Positions 54,429-64,000 of a stretch of 64,000 nucleotides of DNA are shown here, piece after piece; the first letter of the stretch is position 1; each line of letters opens with the position of its first letter. The DNA comes from Charina bottae (lineage: Eukaryota > Chordata > Lepidosauria > Squamata > Charinaidae). The position numbers and the translations under genes are program-made. The notes below the pieces were generated by a model that saw only the letters and a list, made by a program, of their open reading frames with translations, had not been told where the DNA came from and searched no databases. The stretch spans positions 54,227,416 through 54,291,415 of the forward strand of contig JALMGJ010000003.1 of assembly GCA_023362775.1 (NCBI GenBank), given 5' to 3'.

Positions 54429-54666
54429 CAGAGCTTTCCAAACTTTTCATGTTGGTGACACACTTTTTAGACATGAATCATTTTGTGACACACTCTTACA
54501 GCAGGGCATCATTTCGCGACACACTCTTACAGCAGGGCACAAGGCAGGCACTAGGACCTGCATGGAATCCTGGCAGGGCAGGTTTGGAGGCAGCAGCAGC
54601 TGCGACACACCCAGACACTGCAGCCGACACACTAATGTGTCCCGACACACAGTTTGGAAAGCTCTG
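54429..54666 (+). mobile_element. Non-autonomous hAT element, copy F (long subtype)
   Basis: This 238 bp element has ends CAGAGCTTTCCAAACTTTT and CAGTTTGGAAAGCTCTG. The duplication is cactagac / cactacac (54421-54428, 54667-54674; one mismatch). It contains tandem gacacactcttacagcagggc units and one copy of the cactaggacctgca module that is amplified in the outer element at 18991. Confidence 0.9.
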
Positions 54667-54674
54667 CACTACAC

Positions 54675-55156
54675 GGATTGAGCAAAGCTGAGACAAGGGC
54701 ATGGATCACCATCTTTAATTACTGGTTAAAGCTAACATTTTTCCTGCAGGGTTTGGCCCACTAGTTTTGATGTTGCAATCTAGTTATTTTCCCAAGTCAC
54801 TATTAATTGTGGGCTTACACCAGCTAGGTACATTGATCAACAATACCATACACCTTTATGTTACTAGGCTTTGACTTCTTAGTCTCAAGCAGTATTTGAG
54901 AGTAGATTCAGAGAGATTCTTTATAATGCTGTAATCAGTCCTAGTACTGCCTCACACCATATTATACTGTGATTTTTACACAAATTTCCACAATAGGTTG
55001 TTAGTGCTGCTTATTAACCCTTTTCTTGGGTGATCAGATGAATCCTATCTCCATTATTTGTTATCTAATTAAAATTTTAAAATATTTAATGTACACAATT
55101 TTTACATATACCTGTATCTTGTTAATTGCAGAATTTGTCTGCAGTAAAGAGTTGAT
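54675..55156. other. No recognised feature
   Basis: Unassigned AT-rich sequence. Confidence 0.4.
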
Positions 55157-55656
55157 TTGACAGGAGATCATAGACAGCGTCTGCAACCGAGCAGTAAGAC
55201 TACACTGGGAGGCTGGGATTTGATCTTTTTCTAAGCCACGTATGCAACTCCTTAAAGGGGAAATAAGTCATGCCTTCCCATATCTTAAGCACCCAATTTG
55301 TTTTTTTAAGTTTTGTATCTCAAGAGAAGCTTTTTACAGTAAGAAAAAGTGGAATCTCTTGGTGATTATAGTTATTTTTGGAGATTTTTAACTATAAAAA
55401 AAAAGTTTTGGCTTTTTTTCCCATCTGGGTTATATTGAGAGCTGTAACATTGCCTTTCCGTTGTTATCTTTGTTGCTGAATTTCAAGGTTGGAGTGTTCT
55501 TTCTACACATTTCTCATTCTAAACTTTAGGCTTTCTGTTTACTTTTTTCCAAGTTGTCTGCTAGTATATTTTCTTTGGTTAATTTTGGATTAATTCATTA
55601 ACCTCTATTTTTGTGAGTTAACTTTTTAGGGTGTGCTATAATTTACCGTTTGAACA

Positions 55657-56097
55657 ATGGAAGGTTTTAAAGAAGATCTCAGAGAATTACGTTGCCAGCA
55701 AGAAGATATTTTTTCAAAGGGTTGTCAAATTATTATACAGACTGTTTGGGACATTCGAGATGAGATTCTAGTTAAAATGAAACAACTATATGAAAATACT
55801 ATGATAGAAGAAGATGACGACGACGTTGGAAAAGATTACCCTTTTACTGTTGTGGGGGAGAATGAAATATTCTCAGCTGAAAACTCTGGATTGGTGTTTA
55901 TGGGATTAAAATGATTGTTTAACCTTAGGACTGCACAAGGAACTGCCAAGCGGGGGAAATGTTATAACTATTTCAATCAATGTTATGGGAAAGAAGAGTA
56001 TGTTATGTGGGAGTTTTTTTTCTCTTTCGCTGGAAAGTTTGTATTTTTTGAAGCTATTGGACTGTTAGATCTTTGTAAAAAAGTGCTGTTGGTGTAA
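55657..56097 (+). pseudogene. ORF1-like protein, family B (two frames)
   Basis: MEGFKEDLRELRCQQEDIFS, then TVWDIRDEILVKMKQLYE, an acidic EEDDDDV stretch and ENEIFSAENSGLVF end at a stop (55914); the reading then continues in phase with YNYFNQCYGKEEYVMWEFFF and IGLLDLCKKVLLV to 56097. It aligns along its whole length with the minus-strand pseudogene at 5352-5791. Not a known host gene. It looks like a family-specific LINE ORF1, dead here because of the internal stop. Confidence 0.5.
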
Positions 56098-56599
56098 TGG
56101 TGAAATATCTGGATGCCCTGGTATATTTTGAGGAGGGGTAAAAAATTAAGAATATTTAATTGGATTGATAATGAGGTTAACATGATTTACAGGATTTTTG
56201 ATTTCTAAGATTTAAAAAGTATTGACAAGTTCTGGTAATATTTTATATTGTTTTTAAGCATAATTAGGGTTAAGATTGTTAATTATAAAGGTAGACAATT
56301 TATAAAAATTAAGAATGTTTAATTGGATTGATAATGAGACTAATATGATTTTTTTCTTTTCTTTTCTTATGGTTTGGATTAGGATTTATAGGGTTATAGA
56401 TTTGTAAAACTTAAAGGATATTGATAAGATATAATAATATTTTATACTGTTTTTTAGATCTAATAGGGTTAAGATTGTTTATTATAAAGGCAGACAATTT
56501 ATTTGTTTCTATAATTTGATGTCTATTGTGTAGACAGAAGTATATAGAATAGTAGTAGAGAGAAAAAAAAATTAAATGGATTATTTTTTAAGAGGGAGG

Positions 56600-56727
56600 G
56601 AGTTATTTCCCTTGGCTTAGTGTAGGTAGCCTCAGTCTGGCAAGATTCTGTTCAAAGGGTAAGAACAATAAAGAAACTAGAGTTGGAAACCCTTCTCAGT
56701 GTGGTTCTTGTCCCCAATTCCCTGACA
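56600..56727 (+). repeat. LTR-like 3' segment
   Basis: gtctggcaagattctgttca, caataaagaaactagag, gttcttgtcccc and a ccctgaca end. The layout matches 31500-31590 and looks like the R-U5 part of an LTR. The fragment is too short for a firm call. Confidence 0.35.
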
Positions 56728-56996
56728 AGAAGTTTTAAAAAATTGAAATAAATAGCAAAAAGCTAAAAAAGACTTTGATCCTAGAAAGTTATAAATGGAT
56801 TAAGGGTCCAAATTCCAGATTTTGGAATTAATTATAAAGAATCCTTCCAGGGGGAAATAGATTTGTTTGGACTTTTTGCAAGACACAATAAAGATAAGTA
56901 ATTTTAAAAATTGGACACTAGAGGGAACTAAATATTTTAGTTAAAGGAGAAAAATACATAAGCCTGATCGACAGCTAATTAATTGGGACTTATAAA

Positions 56997-57494
56997 ATGA
57001 CACAAAACACTATAACATTGAAAATACTGAAGGACACTTTTGAAAAGTGGAATCAGAAGTTAGTATCAACAATGTCAATAGCGACATTTGCTTCTATGGA
57101 TAGACTGTGTCCAAAAGATGTTATGGAAGAAATGGCAGATGAGGAACAAGTTTTATTTGACAAGACAGATATGGCATCAAAAGTGGATCTATAAATGAGA
57201 GACTATGAGAATGACATGGAAAAGGATATCTCACTGGATATACAAAAGAAACCAGTTGATGTTTTAAAAATCAAAAGGGAAATACAAATAATAAACCAAG
57301 AGAGTGACCTGGATAATTTTTTTATATTGGATTTACAAAAGACGCTTGTTAAAACTTTGAAGAATCTTGTGAGAAGGGACAAAGAAGAAATGAAAAGAAA
57401 TCAAATTCTACATCATTATTTGAATGGACTAAAGATTAAGATTATTAGAAGTAAAAGGAAGGAATATGAAGTTGGTTTATTTGATCAAGGTTGA
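56997..57494 (+). pseudogene. LINE ORF1-like protein remnant
   Basis: Two in-phase frames separated by one TAA at 57192: MTQNTITLKILKDTFEKWNQ... and MRDYENDMEKDISLDIQKKP...KIKREIQIINQESDLDNFF...LVKTLKNLVRRDKEEMKRNQ. Highly charged and K/E-rich. The second half is the reverse-complement match of 43187-43760. By position before the 3' UTR it is a LINE ORF1-type product; no domain is certain. Confidence 0.5.
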
Positions 57495-57848
57495 AATAAG
57501 ACATGTTGTTATTTCTGGTAAACCTTAATGGGCTTTCTGCTGACACCAGGACTGAAAAAGTGATGCTTTATGGATTTGTCTATAGATAAAGAGATGGGAT
57601 ATGGAATGTAAAGATAATTGGTTGTAAACTAAGAGTTACTAAAATTGTTTATACTTGTTGTGATGAAGGTTGGAAGTCACTTCTTTATATATTTCTTTTT
57701 CTTTACTGTATTCTTACTTTTCTTTCTTTTTTCTTTTTTCTATGTTTTTTCTTTTCCTTTGCACCTTTCACTTTTTCTTCTTTCTTTTAATTTGTATTAG
57801 ATTTTACTATCGTAATTAAAATCCTTAATAAGATTATATGTATATTAA

Positions 57849-59284
57849 AAAAGAATATAGTTGTATTTTTAATTTGGCCAATACCAGAGTCATTGACAAT
57901 CAGAATTGATACTACAGATGTATGGAAGACATGTGTAAGTAAGGAACAGCAGCAAGGGGCAGCTTGTACAGCTTAGTGAGTTGATGAGAGACTAAGCTGT
58001 GAACCACGCAAATTGCTGGAGCAAATCCTGCCTCTGCCATAAATTTACTAAAGGGTGTAAAATAAGTTAATGATAGTAACACCATTGTGCCAATATAGCA
58101 GTAACATTGACAATAATATTGTAAGAACTATTGAGAGTAAACTTGGAGCAACCTGAACATTCAGTTCTACATGAAGGCCAAAACTATTATTTGTAGCAAG
58201 TATTAATCCATTGTGCAGCTGTATGTTCAAAAGGATTCACAATCTTTCTTTCTTCATGAGCAATGACCAAACAAAATTAATTCAGTCCCTGAATTTCAAA
58301 GACAGCTAACATTTGACCTGAATGAAAGACATACAGCTGTAATCTGGATATGTAGAATATGACTCCAGCATTGGTTCTCCACAAACTCATCTCAACAACA
58401 AAAGCAATATTCAAATGAACCTCCCTCCAAAATTAATTCATTACACATACCAGAGGGCTATATGAATGCCACTACACAGAGGTGCCTGCAGGATCCAATA
58501 CTTTTATCAAACTGATGAAAACCAAGTTGAACCATTGCAACACAAGAACTTCAGCTTTCCTACAAGCATGCAGTGTCAAGCACATACAAAAGGGATGGAG
58601 CTTATGGCCAATGCAACTTTTGCATTACCTTCCCCCCAACACCTCTCCCACTGTATCACTTTCAGGATGATCATGCCATCTCTCCTGGGTTCAAAAGCCA
58701 ATTGATCTCAGCTACAGAGTTAAGTACATAGAAAGAGCACTGTACCTAATTGCTGGCAGAACTCAGTTGTACCAGTCCTGTTCCATATATCTTTCTTCAA
58801 CTTGAAGAATTTCTTCTAATTTCTCTACCTGAAAAACAACAATACAAATCCAGTTCTCAGACAAACTGGAATAAATCAGACATTTGTAAGGGTCAGCACC
58901 TTATAAACAGACTAAAAAGATTTAGAAAAATCAGCTGAGTAGCTAGGCCAGAGCTGGGGAACCTGACAGGAATAGTAACTCAGCAACTGCTGGAAAGCAT
59001 TTTTGACTCTATAACAGGGTATTTCAAACTTGATTGAATTCCATGAGAGACCATGGGCAAAACAAACAAATGTTCACTTGGATGGAGCCAATTTTCTATA
59101 ATTGGAGCTTGGCTTCTTGACCAGGGATTCCAGAATTTTGGTTTTTCAATAACAGGTTTCACAGCCTAAAAAAGTTTGAAAAACTCTGCTCCAGAAGTCT
59201 GCATGAACTCATTTGCCTTCCAGCTCTGACCATTAATTCCTGACACACAAGATGCTGAGAAATAATTCCCTTGAAAATGCCTGC
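57849..59284. other. No recognised feature
   Basis: Unassigned; a few short frames (58466-58705) have no recognisable homology. Confidence 0.4.
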
Positions 59285-59297
59285 AGTTGTATCAGTA

Positions 59298-59625
59298 GTA
59301 AAAGTAAAGGTAAAGGTTTTCCCCTGCACAGTCGTGTCCGACTCTAGGGGCTGGTGCTCATCTCCATTTGTTAGCCGAAGAGCCAGCGCTGTCTGAAGAC
59401 GCTTCCGCGGTCATGTGGCCAGCATGACGCACGCAGAACACTGTTACCATCCCACAGAAGTGGTACCTATTTATCTACTTGCATTTGCATGCTTTCGAAT
59501 TGCTAGGTTGGCAAGAGCTGGGGCGAGTGCAGGAGCTCACTCCGTCACATGGCACTCGGGTCTCGAACCGCCGACCTTCCGATTGACAAGCCTGGCGTCT
59601 TAACCACTGAGCCATCATGCCCCCT
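59298..59625 (-). mobile_element. Sauria-type SINE, minus strand
   Basis: The plus strand begins aagtaaaggtaaaggttttc (reverse of the pol III SINE tail), then cagtcgtgtccgactctagg, body phrases, and the reverse of the tRNA-like head (ccgccgaccttccgattg, ttaaccactgagccatcatg). It is flanked by agttgtatcagta (59285-59297, 59626-59638), a perfect 13 bp duplication. The best preserved A and B boxes of the three copies. Confidence 0.9.
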
Positions 59626-59638
59626 AGTTGTATCAGTA

Positions 59639-60029
59639 ATTAGTTTTAAAACCCCAGTAATTGATAGATGTGCACTGTCTTTAGTACACAGGCAATAGCA
59701 CATTATGCATCACACATACACACACAAAATGAAAACATTTCTCAGTGGTTTTCTAATTTTATTTGAATGTGATGTGGCTAAGCATTATTTCTTTCTTTCT
59801 TCAAGGCCTAATGATCTTAACTGAAGTAGTTTCTTGACTAAATAGTCCTGAGTCAGGATTAATGTTTTTAGTGTGACAACTCTTCTTTTCCCAAAATATT
59901 AATAATTATTTGCTCTATATAAATTGTACCTTGACCCTGTTTTTCAGATAGCTCACTCTAAAGCATTTTGATCTAACTTTCCAGAAACACATTATCACAA
60001 GTGCAATGCAATATGTATATTATCTTTGA
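59639..60029. other. No recognised feature
   Basis: Unassigned AT-rich sequence. Confidence 0.4.
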
Positions 60030-60935
60030 GAAATCCTGGAGAATGAGTGAAGACGCAGACAGGAAGATTTCAAAATCTTCAAAAAGGAGAGAAAGAGGAT
60101 TCCAATGAAGTAAAGTCTAATCAGTCTGACATCAATAAGTGTTAAGTTTCTAGAGCAGATTGTGAAGAGTTTGATCTGTAAACGCTTGGAAAATAATGTG
60201 ATAATTGTAGATATCAGCATGGAATTGTGAATAATACATTTTGCCATTCCAAATTTACCTCATTAATTGATTGGATAACTTCCTTAGTAGATTATGTGCA
60301 TGTGGTAGATGTAATATACCTTGATTTCAACCAGGTATTTCACAAGATATTCCATGACATTCTGATTACTAAGCTTGTTAAGTATTGGCTGGATGACATG
60401 ACAATTAAGTAGATACATAATTGACTTGAAAATTAATGGTTCTTCTTCAAACTAGAATGTGTTATCCAGTCCAAGGTTCTTGGAATTGTAGTTCAATTGC
60501 AAACTGTATATGAGTCAGCAGTATAATGTGGCTGCAAAAAAGAAAATGCAATTTCAGGATACATCAACAGAAATACAGTTTCCAAATTATGGGAAGCAAT
60601 AATTCCTCTTGATCTGTCTTCTCCCCAGTAATGTATCCAGTTTGAGCATCATACTTTAAAGATTCAGACAGACAGACCTGTTCATCATTGCTCCAGAGTG
60701 CAGAATACAAAAGAATGAATTCAAGTTATTGGAAGACAGATTGTGATTGAATGTTAAGAAAAACTTAAAAGTAAGAGCAGTTCACCTGTTCTCCAGAAAA
60801 GTGGTGGACTCCCCTTCACTATTTAAGAGAGACTAGACAGCCATCTGTCAGGAAAGTTATAACTTGGATTCCTGCACAGCACGGGGCTGGACTTGGTCTA
60901 ATTGACTCCTTCCAAATCTATGAGTCAATAATTCT
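60030..60935 (+). pseudogene. CR1 LINE, sense, internally deleted
   Basis: The frame at 60227-60412 gives VVDVIYLDFNQVFHKIFHDI and LITKLVKYWLDDMTIK, the RT motif containing YLDF (motif A) of CR1. Shortly after, the copy jumps to the C-terminal/3' region (gagtcagcagtataatg, gaatgttaagaaaaactt, cttcactatttaagagag, ggctggacttggtctaattg). The FADD region between them is missing. Many stops; dead. Confidence 0.7.
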
Positions 60936-62979
60936 GCAACAAACGATACAGTTCATAAAGTGGAAAATAAATAGTTTTAAACAATTACATACAATCAATG
61001 TGAGTAATAAAATTAATCAATGCATTTTTTTCAGGGTGACAAATTCCTGACAGGAGCCAGGGTAAAGAAGGGCATCAAAGGAGAACTCCCCATCATCTCT
61101 ATTCAGAAGTAATTCTTTTTTCCATGATACGTAGGTAAGTAGGTATAGGATTGTAGCTTTAAGGTATGAGCAGAAAGTTCATTTATAAGAATACTGAGGA
61201 AAAAGATTTTCAGGGGCAAGTAAATTTTACTAGTCTTTAGTACATAAACAAGGTCAAAATCACAGATAATTTGTTTTGTTAGATATGATCAGAAAGCCTG
61301 CAAGTGCACAGGATAAACCACAGCAGAAAAGCCTTGAAAACGTTCTCAAATAATTTACTATTTATCCTACAAACAAAACAGACGTATATAATCAGAAGTT
61401 AATAAACCCATCTGTATCGGATAGTGCAATCCTATAGATATCTGCTCAGAATTAAGTTCCTTTGAGTTCAGCGAGATTTAATCTCTGGTAGGAATTGCAA
61501 TCTAAATTTATCCGGTTCTGTAGTCATATATATCAGACCGCAATTGGAATCTTTGAGCAAACAGTGGGCATGATCTAGCACACAAAACGAGTGTTGAAAC
61601 AATACAATATACAATATTTCTGAAAATTATCAGATTAAAACCTAATGAATATTGAGTTATTTTCATGTGTATTATAAAGTGGTTTTTAGACCACAAAATG
61701 CAGTATTTATTTGCAAGTATAAGAACAAGAAACCTTCTTTATGTGAACATGCTTAGATGTTCCTCAGAAGTCACATGCATCAAGGTGGATAATACTTTTT
61801 CTACTTCTTGGTTATCTGCTATGCTGTTCAGTACTCCTATTATAAAACAGAACTCTCCATTTTGAAAAAGTAAAATAGTTAACAGCAAAGTGGATTATTA
61901 TGAATTTTATTTTTATATTCCCAAATTCACATAACAGAGGCTTTTACCTAAACTAAATAGTTGTAATAATAAGAAGAGGATACCAGGATTGAGAAGATTT
62001 TAGGAAGGTTTTCTGCTTAGCATCTTTCGATAGCTTCCTATTAGGAGTCCTTAATAAAAGAGAATAAGGAAGATGGTTTGCTGTTATGCTTCCGTGCCAA
62101 AAAAGATTGTGGCATTTGCTAACTAAAATCAAGAACCACTGCCCTTAAGATCTATAAAATATAGACTGCACCTAAAAGCTGATTCTCTTCTCTTCTGCGT
62201 CTAATTTGATGTTAGGAAATTTTACCTCCCTTGTCCAATCTAAAATACAATGATTTAATTCCTTGCAGCCTAGTTTAAGATACCTGTCACTGGCAACAAA
62301 ATCAAGAATCTATTTTTATAAGTAAGCTCTGCCTTCTATCATAAAATGTAATTTACCACAATGTGGAAAATTCTAATGCACAAACATTTGGAAATTTTCT
62401 ACAACTCAATAATTTAAACAAGCTTTATTTGCAGCAAAGGGAGATAATGACCTACCCGGGCCAGAACTTTCTAAAACCAATGGGGGTCTTTCGTTTACAG
62501 CTGAAGCCAGATCAACTCATTAGAGATGTGCATCTTTTGGATTATGGATGGAAACGTGTGTCTAATTTTCAAAGCAATATATTCACTTATCCTTCAAGAT
62601 CTGTGCTTCCCCAATTTTTGCAACATGGTTAGCGGGCAAAACCAAACAAGCATGTGCATTTTAGGAGGAAGCCGGCATCTTGAGTCTCATAATTTATCTA
62701 GATCATCCCCTGCTTCAAAAAGCCTAAGTGTCTAAGAAGTGTTTGTTCATCAGCAAAGAGGGGACAGGCTTTTATGAAAGTCTAATTGCCTGTTACACTG
62801 AATAAGCAGACAGCAGATCAATATCAAAAGTAATATTCATGTATGTCAAAATGATAACTATCATGGAAAATAATTTAAAAAGAAAACAGTAAATGGGACA
62901 GTAAAAGCAGTATAGGTTATTTAGAAATGAAAACAGCAGCCCAAAGAATCTATTAGAAAAAAGAGAAGAATTAAAACAC

Positions 62980-62982
<3 letters not shown>
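60936..62982. other. No recognised feature
   Basis: About 2 kb without a named repeat or supported gene. Confidence 0.4.
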
Positions 62983-63010
<28 letters not shown>

Positions 63011-63031
63011 CAACAACAACAACAACAACAT
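62983..63031. repeat. (ATA)n(ACA)n microsatellite
   Basis: aataataataat changes directly to acaacaacaaca. Leucine- or valine-run frames here are artefacts. Confidence 0.97.
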
Positions 63032-63659
63032 AGACCAAATTGTTTTTAAATGCACATAGGCTCCTTTGCGTTTTATGTAACTTTCAACCCACTTGCTTTC
63101 TAGAGTACATATTGACTTTAATATTTGCAAGCTAGGTTGATTCTAGGAAGTTTTAATTTCTCAGTCAAGGTAACCATTATGTCTGAAAAGGATGCAAGTA
63201 GAAGTTCTGAGATTCATAAGGCAAAATTATTTTGTTTCTCAGCATGTTAAGATTCGCAGGCTACCCACTGCAAAAGAAATCAGATTTCCTATAACCTGGT
63301 CTCTCGATTAAGCTTCACAAGGTTAATATTTTTGAATTCAAATGGAGTCAGTGATGGTTACTTTAAAGTAATTAGTCTCTGTTTGGGAAAGGGAAAGAAT
63401 GCAAAAGCCAAAAGCAGTTTCTGAAGGACCAATATCATGCCCCCAATGATCTACATATGCTTGTTCCATCCCCTTCTAATATAAGATTCAACAATGATTA
63501 TTTTATCAGAGTGGCTTTTTATCAGGGGCATTTCTTGATCTTTTATTGTCAAACACAAAATGCAGCAATCATTCCTTTTTTTCCAGTCAGCAACAAATGG
63601 AAGACTCGTGATGATTCAATGTGATTTGTATTTTTTATGTTCTTGCCCAATGGATTTCA
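63032..63659. other. No recognised feature
   Basis: Unassigned sequence. Confidence 0.4.
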
Positions 63660-64000
63660 TGCTATTTATTTATTTAAAACATTTATATAGCAGCCCATCT
63701 TGTACCAAACTCTGGGCAGTTCACAACAAAGAGATAAAACCACATCTATGTACAATAAAAATATTAAAACCAAAAACATTAAGAACCAAAAGACCTGGCA
63801 CAATAGCTAAACTTTTCCATGTAGCCCATAACAGGTTCATCTCACACAGTTCACCCTATCCCAGCGCTTGAGGGGAAAGCCAGATCTCGAGTGCTTTTTG
63901 GAAGGTTGAAAGGGTACGGGCCTGCCGAATTTCAGGCGGAATGGTGTTCCATAGGGCAAGGGCTGCCAGGGAAAAGGCATGCTTCCTAGGTCCCATAAGA
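63660..64000 (-). repeat. L2-type LINE 3' end, antisense, cut by window
   Basis: tatttatttatttaaaacat, cagcccatcttgtaccaaac, tctgggcagttcacaacaaa, then ttgaggggaaagccagatct, tttcaggcggaatggtgttcc and ggcatgcttcctaggtccca: reverse complement of the L2 3' UTR and terminal coding motif (KHAFSLAALALWNTIPPEIR). The element continues past 64000. Confidence 0.75.

Larger units (their letters stand above)
55157..57848 (+). mobile_element. L1-like LINE, family B, long copy
   Basis: The 5' region (gacaggag... at 55157, then acagtaagaaaaa and atctcttggtgattatagtt) matches the family B copy ending at 6298. ORF1-like remnants follow (55657-56097), then an AT-rich stretch with a 165 bp tandem duplication (56145-56305 and 56310-56475), an LTR-like patch (56600-56727), further coding remnants (56997-57494) and a pyrimidine-rich 3' UTR ending ttaataagattatatg and an A run. 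I do not see a target duplication. It may be a chimera of two related elements. Confidence 0.55.

Noticed and set aside
1..64000. CRISPR array or bacterial-type operons
   Set aside because: No regularly spaced direct repeats with unique spacers and no prokaryotic gene organisation; all tandem repeats are microsatellites or parts of transposons.

Overview
This is a vertebrate nuclear window, almost certainly from a squamate reptile (a snake or a lizard such as a gecko). The mix of Bov-B (RTE) LINEs, Sauria-type tRNA SINEs with a Bov-B-like tail, CR1 and L2 LINEs, L1-like LINEs, Penelope-like elements (PLEs) and many short hAT elements is characteristic of that group. I found no host exon, structural RNA gene, operon or CRISPR array. 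All ORFs with recognisable homology are retroelement remnants, so the window reads as intergenic or intronic DNA built by nested transposition.

Layout. 0-2.3 kb: antisense CR1 broken by an RTE fragment, partly tandem-duplicated around an LTR-like repeat. 2.4-6.8 kb: an L1-derived short LINE (family A) inserted into a second one (family B), then another LTR-like repeat. 7.5-8.8 kb: antisense L2 and a Sauria SINE. 9.4-10.4 kb: L1 ORF2 end. 10.9-12.4 kb: sense CR1 carrying two oppositely oriented hAT elements. 14.3 kb: hAT. 15.2-17.0 kb: inverted PLE dimer. 18.1-19.9 kb: an L2 3' end holding a stack of insertions, including a hAT inside a hAT. 21.3 kb: hAT. 22.1-24.9 kb: LINE, L2 and an internally deleted Bov-B. 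25.6 kb: single PLE. About 26.9-31.3 kb: the longest stretch without recognisable repeats. 32.4-33.7 kb: RTE, Bov-B end and L2. 33.9-36.0 kb: near-perfect 2.1 kb PLE palindrome. 36-40.8 kb: SINE, hAT, L2 pieces and a second family A copy. 42-45.5 kb: TIR repeat, L1-like end and the best Bov-B copy. 45.6-46.4 kb: GAAG tract and a 517 bp hAT. 48.5 and 50.3 kb: two small PLE dimers. 54.4 kb: hAT. 55.2-57.8 kb: family B copy. 59.3 kb: SINE. 60-60.9 kb: CR1. 63.7 kb to the end: L2.

The most interesting signal is the PLE set. Four insertions (15.2, 33.9, 48.5 and 50.3 kb) share one design: two 3'-end fragments face outward in opposite directions, bounded by a single 12-16 bp target-site duplication. 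In the three larger ones, one arm runs about 33-35 nt further into the 3' terminus than the other. Their 3' regions carry hammerhead-ribozyme core motifs (CTGAAGA, stem II, GAAACGT), as known for PLEs. A second coherent signal is the hAT set: nine insertions with 8 bp target duplications, all with TA at positions 4-5, the pattern described for the Buster branch of hAT.

No genes work together here in the operon sense. The functional relations are between parasites: Sauria SINEs share the Bov-B tail, and non-autonomous hATs and short L1-like elements would depend on enzymes encoded elsewhere.
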